A stretch of 64,000 bases of DNA from Woeseia sp037968755 (lineage in GTDB: Bacteria; Pseudomonadota; Gammaproteobacteria; Steroidobacterales; Woeseiaceae). Positions 43,245-51,880 of the stretch are shown here, piece by piece; positions within the stretch are counted from its first letter, which is position 1; each line of letters begins with the position of its first letter. The notes beneath the pieces were generated by a model. The model ran no database searches. It was not told the DNA's origin and saw nothing but the letters and a program-made list of their open reading frames with translations. A program made the translations under genes and the position numbers. The stretch is from NCBI GenBank assembly GCA_037968755.1, contig JBBKWB010000045.1, positions 62,001 through 126,000 of the forward strand, written 5' to 3'.

Positions 43245-43868
43245 TTATTTGTAGTGTTGCGGAAAGACGGCCTGCAGGTAGCTGTAGACTGCCACCATGG
43301 CCGCCTCGCGGCTGAAGTTTTTCGGGCTGATCAGGCAGGACAGCCAAAGTCCCTCGGTCATTGCCGACAAGGCAGTCGCCACGGTATTCGATTCGATCGT
43401 GTACCCACCTTCGTCGATGATTTCCCTGCACAAGCCGCGAATGACCGCGCCGTAGTGTCGGTCGCGGTCCTGGCAAATCTTCCGGTAGGTTGGCACTGCT
43501 TTCACTTCGCCCCAAAATGCGAACCAGACAGCCAATTTGTGTGGGTCACAGACGCTGGGCTTGAAATCCATTTCCATCAACGCCTGCAATTTGTCGGCGG
43601 CGGCAGGGCCTGCGCGCTCCAGTACGGATTCGAATTGCTGCCGGTAGTCCTCGGCCAGGTAGTTCAGGGTCTCCCGGAGGAGGTTGTCTTTGCTCGCAAA
43701 GTGCAGGTTGACGATCCCCTGGGACAGGTTGGCCGCTTTGGCTACATCGCTGAGTTTCGTGCCACCGATGCCGTTTTTGGAAATGCAGCGCAAAGTGGCA
43801 TCGATCAGCTGCTGGCGCCGAATTTCGCGTTTCTCAGTCCGGCTCAGTTTCTTCTCAATGGCGGCCAA
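43245..43868 (-). CDS. TetR-family transcriptional regulator, BetI-like
   Basis: 207 residues from a TTG at 43868, which has GGAGA six bases upstream. An ATG at 43928 is in frame, but it lies inside an 18-bp palindrome and adds 20 residues unlike the family. The helix-turn-helix is IRRQQLIDATLRCISKNGIG followed by TKLSDVAKAANLSQGIVNLHFASKDNLL. The C-terminal part (LAVWFAFWGEVKAVPTYRKI, AMTEGLWLSCLI) matches the BetI ligand-binding domain, so a choline- or betaine-like effector is a fair guess. It sits between two divergent operons, probably as their common repressor. Confidence 0.87.
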   Translation of the reverse strand: MAAIEKKLSRTEKREIRRQQLIDATLRCISKNGIGGTKLSDVAKAANLSQGIVNLHFASKDNLLRETLNYLAEDYRQQFESVLERAGPAAADKLQALMEMDFKPSVCDPHKLAVWFAFWGEVKAVPTYRKICQDRDRHYGAVIRGLCREIIDEGGYTIESNTVATALSAMTEGLWLSCLISPKNFSREAAMVAVYSYLQAVFPQHYK

Positions 43869-43911
43869 GCGGTGTCTCCGGGGTAGCTTGCATGGCCGCA
43901 GTTTGCCATAA

Positions 43912-43929
43912 AATGAATGGCCATTCATT
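43912..43929. promoter_or_regulatory. 18-bp perfect palindrome, probable operator of the BetI-like regulator
   Basis: aatgaatgg at 43912-43920 is the exact reverse complement of ccattcatt at 43921-43929. It lies in the 128-bp divergent region, 44 bp from the regulator's chosen start and 68 bp before the aminotransferase ATG, where one repressor could control both directions. Its size and symmetry suit a TetR dimer. Confidence 0.72.
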
Positions 43930-43996
43930 CATTTTTCTGGACTTCAAAAGCATCTTCGTGAGACGCTTAAGTCCTTCATAGCCTGATGGAGGCTGT

Positions 43997-45331
43997 ATGC
44001 GGTGTCTCGACAAATCTAATCGTCATTTCCAAAAAGCCATTACCCGCCTGCCGCTTGGGGTCTCTTCGAATTTCCGCTACTGGGGCGATGACAAGACTAT
44101 TTATGTCAAACGCGGCAAAGGCGCGCGGCTGTGGGATATCGATGGCAACGAATACATTGATTATCGACTTGCCTACGGGCCGGCAATCCTCGGCTACGCA
44201 GATGAGCGAGTAGACGCGGCAGCCCGCGAAGGCATGAACGTCGGCGGCGTGTTTGCCCTGTCTACCGAACTTGAGTACGAAGTGGCCGAGCGCGTACATG
44301 ACATGGTGCCCTCCGCGGAGCTGATCAGGTTCTCAAATTCAGGAACCGAGGCCGTTATGGCGGCGCTGCGGATTGCGCGTGCGCAAACAGGCAAAGACAG
44401 TCACATCTGTGTTGAAGGCGGCTATCACGGCGTCTTTACCGAAGTGCTCTGGTACTCGGATGTGGAAGACTGGAGTCCAAAAGACGGAGACCCGGAGCTA
44501 CTGCCGTACGGCGATGGCGTGCCCGCGATCGTGAAGCCGCTGTTCCACACCGTGCCACTCAATGACGTCGATGCGCTGGAAGCCATGCTCAAGCGCTGGC
44601 ACAAGGATGTGGGCGCATTCCTGATTGAACCGATCATGGGTAATTGCTGCGGACTGGCGGCAACTCGCGAGTACATGCAGGCAGCGCGCCGTTTGTGCGA
44701 CAGCTACGGCGTACTCATGATAATTGACGAGGTGAAAACCGGGTTCCGCGTTGCCAAGGGCGGCGTGCAGGAGTTACTCGGTGTGCAAGCAGACATTTGT
44801 ACATTCGCGAAAGCGATTGCCAACGGATACCCGATATCCGTCGTTGCAGGCCGCGAAGACATCATGCGCAACGTGGGTGACGGTGTTGTGCACGGTGGCA
44901 CTTTTACGGGCCACAGCGTGTCGCTTGCGGCGGCGAATTGCACATTGCAGATCCTCAAAGAAACCGACGCCCTGGCCAGCATCGCTCGTTACGGCACCAA
45001 AATGAAAGCAGGTCTAAGCCAGATTCTGGGCAAGCGCGGCATCGCCCACTGCTTTACCGGGCACGAAGCGATGATGGGATTGTTCTTCGCCGAGAAAGCA
45101 CCTGGCGATTACCGGGACTGGGTCAATACCGACTACGAGTTTTACAATTCACTGGCGCCGGAACTGCATGATCTCGGTATTCTGGTTGAGCCGGACTCAC
45201 GTGAACCCTGGTTTTTCTGTGAGGCTCACGATATGAAATGCCTAGATGAAACGCTGGACAAGTTTGAGCGCGCAGCGGACATTACCTTGAACAAAATTGC
45301 TGCGAAGGCCGGTGCGAAAAAACGGCAATAA
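43997..45331 (+). CDS. Class III PLP aminotransferase, glutamate-1-semialdehyde aminomutase-like
   Basis: 444 residues; the ATG has GGAGG four bases upstream. PLP signatures: FSNSGTEAVMAALRIARAQT, ICVEGGYHG, IEPIMGNCCG, LMIIDEVKTGFRVAKGG and the Schiff-base K272 in TFAKAIANGYP. The close match to HemL-like proteins (FRYWGDDKTIYVKRGKGARL, DGNEYIDYRL) suggests an omega-aminotransferase or aminomutase acting on a small amino compound rather than tetrapyrrole synthesis, as the neighbours are catabolic. First gene of the six-gene plus-strand operon, directly behind the 18-bp palindrome. Confidence 0.88.
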   Translation: MRCLDKSNRHFQKAITRLPLGVSSNFRYWGDDKTIYVKRGKGARLWDIDGNEYIDYRLAYGPAILGYADERVDAAAREGMNVGGVFALSTELEYEVAERVHDMVPSAELIRFSNSGTEAVMAALRIARAQTGKDSHICVEGGYHGVFTEVLWYSDVEDWSPKDGDPELLPYGDGVPAIVKPLFHTVPLNDVDALEAMLKRWHKDVGAFLIEPIMGNCCGLAATREYMQAARRLCDSYGVLMIIDEVKTGFRVAKGGVQELLGVQADICTFAKAIANGYPISVVAGREDIMRNVGDGVVHGGTFTGHSVSLAAANCTLQILKETDALASIARYGTKMKAGLSQILGKRGIAHCFTGHEAMMGLFFAEKAPGDYRDWVNTDYEFYNSLAPELHDLGILVEPDSREPWFFCEAHDMKCLDETLDKFERAADITLNKIAAKAGAKKRQ

Positions 45332-45404
45332 GTGGCACGCCGCGCCCGGCCGACACTCGCACGGCAGAACGGCACGCACGGACCCCGGGGAGCGATCCTG
45401 AACA

Positions 45405-47021
45405 ATGAAAACTTATGACGCGATAGTCGTCGGCGCAGGCCACAACGGCCTGACCAACGCAGCCTTCCTGGCAAAAGCCGGGTTGAACGTGCTGTGTGTT
45501 GAAAAAAACGACTACATCGGTGGTGCGGCGGTAAGCCGTAATCTGTACAAGGACTGGATCTACTCCAACTGTTCTTATGTCTGTTCGCTGCTGCGCCCGG
45601 AGATTTTCCGCGCCCTTGAGTTGCACCGGCATGGCCTGCAGGTAACGCCCTACGGCGGCGGCGTTACGTTAATGGAGAACGGCGACTACTTTGGTTCGTA
45701 TTGGGATCATGACGTTGCGCATCGTGAGTTCGCACGCCATTCCAAACACGACGCTGATGCCTATGACCGTTACTCGGCTGATGTCATGCGCCAATGCCGT
45801 TTCATTCGCGATTTCCTGATGCGTACGCCGCCCGACCCGACCTCGTTCAAGCCGCGCGACATCAAGGAACTTATCCATCTAGGTGGGAAGTTCATGGAAA
45901 TGGGCGAAGACCGGATGTACGACACTATCCGTTTCTGGACCATGAGCGTTGCCGAGTACCTCGAGGAGTACTTCGAAACCGACGTGATCAAAACGGCGTT
46001 ATCAGGCAGCGGCATCATCGGCACCGCACTCGGTATTCACTCGCCGGGCACGGCCTACGTATTGTTACATCACTACATGGGCGAAGTTGACGGCAACGTT
46101 GGCTCCTGGGGTTTTGCGCGCGGCGGCATGGGCTCGGTGTCCAAGGCTATTGCCGGTGCGTTTCAGGCCTACGGCGGCGAGTTACGTACCGACGCCGGTG
46201 TAGAGCAGATAGTCGTGAAGAACGGCAAAGTGAAAGGTGTTGCCTTAACCACAGGCGAAGAAATCGATGCGCCCGTCGTTGTCTCAGGCATGGACGTTAA
46301 GCGCACCTTCCTGAAATGCATGGACAAGAACGACTTGCCCGAGCCGTTCTGGAACCGGGTGAATAATTTCAAGATTCGCGGCTCCTCCGGCAAGGTCAAT
46401 ATTGCACTCGACGGCTTGCCGACATTCCCGGCGTTGCCAAAAGGCAGCCCGCTGCTTGATGGCGACATGCATTTTATTGACTCGATGGAACGCATGGAAC
46501 GCGCCTATGACGACTGGAAGGAAGGCACCTGGTCGAAAGACCCGTACATCGACATGCTGATCCCGACCGTCAACGATCCGACGATGGCGCCGCCAGGAAA
46601 GCACTTCATGAGCTGCTTCGTACAGTACTGCCCACCAAAAGTGGAAGGTCGCGAGTGGACCAATGAGGAACGCGATGAGTTTGGCCAGACCGTGATCAAC
46701 CAGATCGCCGACTACAGTCCAGACTTCAAGGACCTGATCCTGCATGCCGAAGTCCGCACGCCGAAAGAGATTGAAGATGAGGCGGGCCTGACCGAGGGCA
46801 ATATTTTCCACGGCGAACTCACGATGGACCAGCTGTTATTTAATCGCCCTGTACCCGGCTACGCACAATATCGCGGCCCGGTCGGCGGTTTGTACATGTG
46901 CGGTTCCAGCACCCACCCCGGCGGCGGCGTCATGGCAGCGCCCGGTGCGAATGCCGCGCGTGAGATATTGCTGGACCTGAAACGTCACAACACCGTACCG
47001 GAGAATTTTGGCGATGACTGA
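45405..47021 (+). CDS. FAD-dependent oxidoreductase, phytoene-desaturase/amino-oxidase type (first of tandem pair)
   Basis: 538 residues, soluble. The N-terminal dinucleotide-binding motif is DAIVVGAGHNGLTNAAFLAK, followed by VEKNDYIGGAA. The C-terminal FAD segment reads YMCGSSTHPGGGVMAAPGAN. This is the CrtI-like NAD(P)/FAD oxidoreductase family, but the setting (aminotransferase, GcvT-like protein, aldehyde dehydrogenase) suggests oxidation of an amine rather than a carotenoid. No carotenoid gene is present. It starts 73 bp after the aminotransferase and overlaps the second FAD gene by 8 nt. The substrate is unknown. Confidence 0.88.
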   Translation: MKTYDAIVVGAGHNGLTNAAFLAKAGLNVLCVEKNDYIGGAAVSRNLYKDWIYSNCSYVCSLLRPEIFRALELHRHGLQVTPYGGGVTLMENGDYFGSYWDHDVAHREFARHSKHDADAYDRYSADVMRQCRFIRDFLMRTPPDPTSFKPRDIKELIHLGGKFMEMGEDRMYDTIRFWTMSVAEYLEEYFETDVIKTALSGSGIIGTALGIHSPGTAYVLLHHYMGEVDGNVGSWGFARGGMGSVSKAIAGAFQAYGGELRTDAGVEQIVVKNGKVKGVALTTGEEIDAPVVVSGMDVKRTFLKCMDKNDLPEPFWNRVNNFKIRGSSGKVNIALDGLPTFPALPKGSPLLDGDMHFIDSMERMERAYDDWKEGTWSKDPYIDMLIPTVNDPTMAPPGKHFMSCFVQYCPPKVEGREWTNEERDEFGQTVINQIADYSPDFKDLILHAEVRTPKEIEDEAGLTEGNIFHGELTMDQLLFNRPVPGYAQYRGPVGGLYMCGSSTHPGGGVMAAPGANAAREILLDLKRHNTVPENFGDD

Positions 47022-48558
47022 GCGATTTGATGCCATTGTCATCGGCGCTGGCCACAATGGCCTTGTGTGCGCCGCCATGCTGGCGAAAGCCGGCCGTGAC
47101 GTACTGGTCCTCGAGGCACGCGACCAGGTGGGCGGTGCCGCCGCCACCGACACCTTTGCGCCCGGTTTTTCCGTCTCCAGCGGCGCGCATCTGCTGTACG
47201 GCCTGCAACCCGATGTACTGAGCGACCTTGGTGTGAAACCCGAGCTTGCCAGCGACAACCTGCGCACGATCGCGTTGGGCAGCAATGGCAGCCACGTGCG
47301 TCTGCGTGGCAATGAAGTCGAGGGGGTCGATGCGGCAGATCAGCAGCAGTTTCGTGAATTTCACAAGAACATGCGGCGCTTTGCCCGCCTGTTGAATCGC
47401 CACCTGAATCGAAAGCCACCGCGTCTCGGTACGAAAGACCGTGGTGATCTCATGTCGCTGGCGAAACTGGGCTTTGACGTTCGCAGGCTTGGCAAAACCG
47501 ACATGCGCGAGTTCCTGCGACTGATCGGCATGAATATTTATGACGAACTGGAAGAGCGCTTCGCGAATCCCTTGCTGAAAGGCGCGTTGAGTCTGGATGC
47601 TGTGCTGGGAACGCATCTCGGCCCGCGATCTCCGAACACTATTCTGACTTACCTGTACCGCATGGCTGCAAACGACGGCCGGCTCGCTACGCCAGTTGGC
47701 GGCATGGGCGCCGTTAGCGAGATGCTGGCGAACTGTGCGCGCGACTACGGCGTCAACGTTCGCACCGGCCAAAATGTGAAACGTGTGGTGGTTGAAAACG
47801 GCCGGGTTGCTGGTGTCGAAACCGACGGCGGCGAGATCTACGAAAGCCTGACCGTGATCTCGAACGCGGACCCGAAGCGTACGATCATGGACCTCACTGG
47901 CACGCGGCACGTCGAAACCGGCTTTACACGCCGCGTGCACAATATTCGCATGCGCGGCAACGCGGCGAAGCTGCATCTCGCGCTGGATCATTTACCGACG
48001 ATCGCTGGCATCGAGAAAAAAGATTTCGCGGCGCGCTTTGTGATTGCCCCGGATGTTGATTACGTCGAACGCGCATTCAATCCAGCGAAGTACCGCGAGT
48101 TTTCGCCAAAGCCGGTACTCGAGATCACGTTTCCCAGTTTCCGCGACCCTGGCCTCGCGCCGTCCGGCAAGCACGTCATGTCGGCCATCGTGCAATACGC
48201 ACCGTATGAATTGAAAGCAGGCTGGGACGATGCGGCCCGTGCGGCATTCGAAACCTGCATCATGGACACGCTGAACACCTGCATGCCGGACCTGGCCGGT
48301 CACGTAGAGGCGTCTGAATTGTTATTGCCCGCCGACTTCGAGAAGCGTTTCGGCATGGGCGGTGGTCACTGGCATCACGGTGAACTGACGCTCGATCAGT
48401 TCATGTTCGTGCGCCCGGTCGGCGGTGCTGCGCAGTACGCGCTGCCACTTGATGGTTTGTATCTTTGCGGCGCTGGCGCGCACCCGGGTGGCAACGTATC
48501 GGGTGCGGCGGGTCGTAATGCCGCGCTGGCGATACTCGCGAAGGAGAAAGGCGCATGA
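47014..48558 (+). CDS. FAD-dependent oxidoreductase, phytoene-desaturase/amino-oxidase type (second of tandem pair)
   Basis: 514 residues from the ATG at 47014, overlapping the previous stop by 8 nt; a TTG two codons upstream is less likely. FAD motif DAIVIGAGHNGLVCAAMLAK, then VLEARDQVGGAA; C-terminal YLCGAGAHPGGNVSGAAGRN. It is clearly paralogous to the preceding gene throughout, so the two may form a heteromeric oxidoreductase or act in sequence. The stop overlaps the GcvT-like start by 4 nt, tying FAD oxidation to a folate-dependent step. Confidence 0.88.
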   Translation: MTERFDAIVIGAGHNGLVCAAMLAKAGRDVLVLEARDQVGGAAATDTFAPGFSVSSGAHLLYGLQPDVLSDLGVKPELASDNLRTIALGSNGSHVRLRGNEVEGVDAADQQQFREFHKNMRRFARLLNRHLNRKPPRLGTKDRGDLMSLAKLGFDVRRLGKTDMREFLRLIGMNIYDELEERFANPLLKGALSLDAVLGTHLGPRSPNTILTYLYRMAANDGRLATPVGGMGAVSEMLANCARDYGVNVRTGQNVKRVVVENGRVAGVETDGGEIYESLTVISNADPKRTIMDLTGTRHVETGFTRRVHNIRMRGNAAKLHLALDHLPTIAGIEKKDFAARFVIAPDVDYVERAFNPAKYREFSPKPVLEITFPSFRDPGLAPSGKHVMSAIVQYAPYELKAGWDDAARAAFETCIMDTLNTCMPDLAGHVEASELLLPADFEKRFGMGGGHWHHGELTLDQFMFVRPVGGAAQYALPLDGLYLCGAGAHPGGNVSGAAGRNAALAILAKEKGA

Positions 48559-49760
48559 CCGAGCGAAAGATAGTTCAGGTTGAACAAGGCCGCTTGCGCA
48601 CGCCATTTCATTCGCGGATTAGCAAGCTTGACCGCCTGAATGAATGGCACGCGTGGAAGGGCTATACCGCCGCGGACGCGCTGTACGATGCCGAGCTGGA
48701 ATACTTCGCGATACGCAACAGCACCGCAGTATTCGATCTCACACCAATGACCAAGTACCGAATCACGGGTCCCGACGCGCTCGTCTACCTTGATCGCCTC
48801 GTCACACGCGACATGAACAAAATACGTGTTGGCCGGGTGGCCTACGCTGCATGGTGCGATGACCAGGGGCAAGTAATTGACGACGGCACTATTTTTCACT
48901 TGCGTGACGGCGAGTATCGTTTGTGCTCGCAGGAGCGCCACCTGTCGTGGCTGACGTCGGCTGCCCTCGGCATGGATGTGACGATTCGCGAGGAGACGGC
49001 CGAGATTGCCGCGCTTGCCGTGCAGGGCCCGACGTGCTTCAGCATCCTGGAGAAAGTCGGCATCCCCGGCCTCGGAGAATTGAAGCCGTTCGGGCTGATG
49101 CATTCGGATTTCGAGGGCGAAGAGCTGATGATTTCGCGCACGGGCTTCACCGGTGATCTCGGCTACGAATTGTGGATCGACGCCAAAAAAGCCGGAGCGC
49201 TGTGGGACGCATTGTTCGAAGCGGGCAAGTTGCATGGCATCACCGCGATCGGTACGCATGCGCTGGACATGGCGCGTATCGAAGCGGGCTTCCTGACGGC
49301 GGGTGTCGATTTCGTGCCGGCGATGGAGACGGTGCGCAGCGGTCGTTCGCGTTCACCGCTGGAACTGGGCTTGTCCTGGCTCGTCGATTTCAAGAAACCG
49401 AATTTCAACGGTCGCCGCGCACTGGCTGAAGAGCAGCGCAATGGATCCACCTGGCGGCTCGTCAAGCTGGATATCGAGGGCAACAAGCCCGCGCACCACT
49501 CGTATATCTACACGAAGGTACGCGGTCGTCTCAAGCAGGCAGGCTTCGTAACGTCGGCTACCTGGTCGCCAGTGTGCAAACAGAACATCGCGATCGGTAC
49601 TGTGCGCATGCCGTACGGTGAAACAAACAGTGATATGTGGGTCGAGATTTACTACCAGCGCGAAATGCACTGGTCTCGGGTGATGGCCAAAGCGACCGTA
49701 GTCGACAAGCCGTTCTGGGATCCCGCGCGCCGCCGAGCAACGCCGCCCGGCCCGTTCTAG
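48555..49760 (+). CDS. GcvT-like aminomethyltransferase-family protein
   Basis: 401 residues of the folate-binding GcvT/YgfZ superfamily. Visible: YRITGPDALVYLDRLVTRDM, VAYAAWCDDQGQVIDDGTIF, LAVQGPTCFSILEKVG, the folate-site region ISRTGFTGDLGYELWIDA, HALDMARIEAGF and a C-terminal barrel (LVKLDIEGNKPAHHSYIY). Relatives include glycine-cleavage T protein, dimethylglycine dehydrogenase C-terminal domains and THF-dependent demethylases. It lacks partner GcvH or GcvP here. Being coupled to two FAD oxidoreductases, it probably moves a one-carbon unit from an oxidised N-methyl group onto THF; that is inference. Confidence 0.86.
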   Translation: MTERKIVQVEQGRLRTPFHSRISKLDRLNEWHAWKGYTAADALYDAELEYFAIRNSTAVFDLTPMTKYRITGPDALVYLDRLVTRDMNKIRVGRVAYAAWCDDQGQVIDDGTIFHLRDGEYRLCSQERHLSWLTSAALGMDVTIREETAEIAALAVQGPTCFSILEKVGIPGLGELKPFGLMHSDFEGEELMISRTGFTGDLGYELWIDAKKAGALWDALFEAGKLHGITAIGTHALDMARIEAGFLTAGVDFVPAMETVRSGRSRSPLELGLSWLVDFKKPNFNGRRALAEEQRNGSTWRLVKLDIEGNKPAHHSYIYTKVRGRLKQAGFVTSATWSPVCKQNIAIGTVRMPYGETNSDMWVEIYYQREMHWSRVMAKATVVDKPFWDPARRRATPPGPF

Positions 49761-49771
49761 CGACCCTACGC

Positions 49772-51880
49772 ATGGGCGCCGCCACGTCACACCCGTTGGA
49801 CAAGCTGCTACGACCGCGCTCGATTGCTGTCGTGGGAGCCTCGGCGCGGCCCGAAACGCTTGGCGACTGGACGTTACGCAATCTGCAGCGCGGAGGCTTT
49901 GAGGGCCAGGTTTATGCTGTCAATCCGCGTCGCGGCGCTATCGGCAGGCATCGCTGTTATCCACAACTTTCAAAATTACCCGCCGTGCCCGATCTCGTCA
50001 TTTTCGCGGTGAGCGACGAACGGGTTGAAGCCGTGCTGGACGAGGCGATTGCACTCGGTGTGCCGGCTGCGGTCATCATGTCGTCGTTAATTATCGATGG
50101 CGACACGACACCAGCGCTGCGTGCGCGCGTGCAAACCAAAGTGGCTGAAGCCGGCATGCTGTTATGCGGTGGCAATGGCATGGGTTTCTACAATGTTCTC
50201 GATGGCGTCTGGGCCTGTGGCTTCGACAGTTGCGAGCATGCGTTGCCGGGCAAGATCGCACTGGTCAGTCATTCCGGTTCGGGCATGTCCGGCCTGATTG
50301 ACAGCGATGCCCGGCTCGCGATTAATTTTGCAGTGTCGACGGGCAACGAACTCGGTGTGACGATGGATCAGTACCTCGACTTCGCACTGGAATTACCAGA
50401 GACCCGGGTTGTTGGCCTGTTCGTGGAAACCGCGCGCAACCCCTCAGGGTTTCGCGCCGCGCTGCAAAAAGCCTGCGACCGGAATATCCCCGTGGTCGCA
50501 TTAAAAGTGGGCCGCACGGCGCGGGCGGCGCGCCTGACGGTGTCACATTCGGGCGCGATGGCCGGTGACAGCGCCACTTACGACGCCCTGTTTGCTCACT
50601 ACGGCGTACACCAGGTTCGCGACATGGATGAACTCGCGACAGTGCTGATCCTGCTCGCAGAAATGCATCCTGTCGGTCCGGGCGGGCTGGTGTCGCTGCA
50701 CGATTCCGGCGGCGAGCGACAACTGATGATCGATCTCGCTGACGCGGCCGGCGTAGCGCTGACGGAGTTGCAGGACAGTACGACGGCGGCGCTGGCTGCA
50801 GTGATCGATCCGGAATTGCCAGCTGTTAACCCGCTCGACGCCTGGAGCCGCGGCGGCGAGCTCGCGGCGCAGCAGATGCGCGATAGCTTATGCCTGATGC
50901 TGCAGGATGACGGTGCAGCCATGGGTGTCGTCCAGCACGATCGCGCGCCGGGCGGAAAAATTTACCGCAGTTACGTGACCTATATGGAAACGGCACATGC
51001 TGCGTCTGGCAAGCCAGTCGCCCTCGTAGCAGCGCGCCAGGGTAGTGGCTCCGATCCGGAGGTCGTAGCGGCAACCCGGCGTGGTTTTCCGGTACTGGAT
51101 GGCGTTCCCGCGTTCTTGCGCGGGGTGCGCGCATTGTTTGACCAGCGCGACTTTCAGGGACGCCGTGACGACACGAACATTCCCGTCGTAGCGGACGCAG
51201 CTGTACAGCGCTGGCGTGACATTCTGGCGACGCGCGCAACACTCGATGAAGCCACGTCGCTGGCCTTGCTTGGCGATTTCGGTATTCCAGTGAATCAGGG
51301 CATCGTTGTTGATGACGAATCAATGCTTGCCGCAGCCGCCGATAAACTGGGCTTTCCGCTCGTTGCGAAAACAGCAGAAAGCGGCATCGCGCACAAGTCC
51401 GAACTCGGCGGGGTTCTGCTTAACCTGGGTGATCTGGCCGAACTGCAAGCTGCCTATCTTGATCTGCACACGCGTTGCGGCCCGCATGTATTGCTGGCAC
51501 CGATGCTGCAGCCAGGCATCGAAATGATACTGGGTGCCAAACAGGACTCGCAGTTCGGGCCAGTTGTCATGCTGGGTTTCGGGGGTATTCATGCAGAGCT
51601 GCTCGCCGATGTGGCGTTTGTCTTGCCGCCGTTTACATCGGACCGGGCGAAACACGCACTGCAAACGCTCAAGTTGCGGCCGCTACTCGATGGTGTGCGC
51701 GGTCAGTCGCCGGCTGACATTGCGGGTTTTTGCGAGGTCGCAGCGCGCTTCTCGGCAATGGTCGCAGCACTCGGTGACACACTCCTGGAAGCGGACATTA
51801 ATCCATTAATCGTCAGTGCCAGCCAATGCATAGCGGCAGACGCGCTGCTGGTTGGCTCGGCAAAAGGAATATCAGCATGA
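49772..51880 (+). CDS. ADP-forming acyl-CoA ligase (acetate--CoA ligase/Succ_CoA_lig fusion)
   Basis: 702 residues from the ATG at 49772, 11 nt after the GcvT-like stop. The open frame extends 45 codons further up, inside that gene, without family similarity. The fused alpha-beta layout is visible: CoA-binding domain (RPRSIAVVGASARPETLGDW), succinyl-CoA-ligase-like domains with the candidate phospho-histidine in TVSHSGAMAGD, and a C-terminal ATP-grasp (AKTAESGIAHKSELGGVLLN, LGFGGIHAELLADVAF). It interconverts an acyl-CoA and acid with ATP/ADP. In this operon it likely activates the carboxylic acid produced by the aldehyde dehydrogenase for the acyl-CoA dehydrogenase. Confidence 0.88.
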   Translation: MGAATSHPLDKLLRPRSIAVVGASARPETLGDWTLRNLQRGGFEGQVYAVNPRRGAIGRHRCYPQLSKLPAVPDLVIFAVSDERVEAVLDEAIALGVPAAVIMSSLIIDGDTTPALRARVQTKVAEAGMLLCGGNGMGFYNVLDGVWACGFDSCEHALPGKIALVSHSGSGMSGLIDSDARLAINFAVSTGNELGVTMDQYLDFALELPETRVVGLFVETARNPSGFRAALQKACDRNIPVVALKVGRTARAARLTVSHSGAMAGDSATYDALFAHYGVHQVRDMDELATVLILLAEMHPVGPGGLVSLHDSGGERQLMIDLADAAGVALTELQDSTTAALAAVIDPELPAVNPLDAWSRGGELAAQQMRDSLCLMLQDDGAAMGVVQHDRAPGGKIYRSYVTYMETAHAASGKPVALVAARQGSGSDPEVVAATRRGFPVLDGVPAFLRGVRALFDQRDFQGRRDDTNIPVVADAAVQRWRDILATRATLDEATSLALLGDFGIPVNQGIVVDDESMLAAAADKLGFPLVAKTAESGIAHKSELGGVLLNLGDLAELQAAYLDLHTRCGPHVLLAPMLQPGIEMILGAKQDSQFGPVVMLGFGGIHAELLADVAFVLPPFTSDRAKHALQTLKLRPLLDGVRGQSPADIAGFCEVAARFSAMVAALGDTLLEADINPLIVSASQCIAADALLVGSAKGISA

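Noticed and set aside
46930..47991. Long open frame opposite the second FAD oxidoreductase
   Set aside because: An antisense shadow of a GC-rich gene; no recognisable motif.
49637..49771. Upstream extension of the acyl-CoA ligase
   Set aside because: These 45 codons lie inside the GcvT-like gene and show no similarity to the CoA-binding domain.
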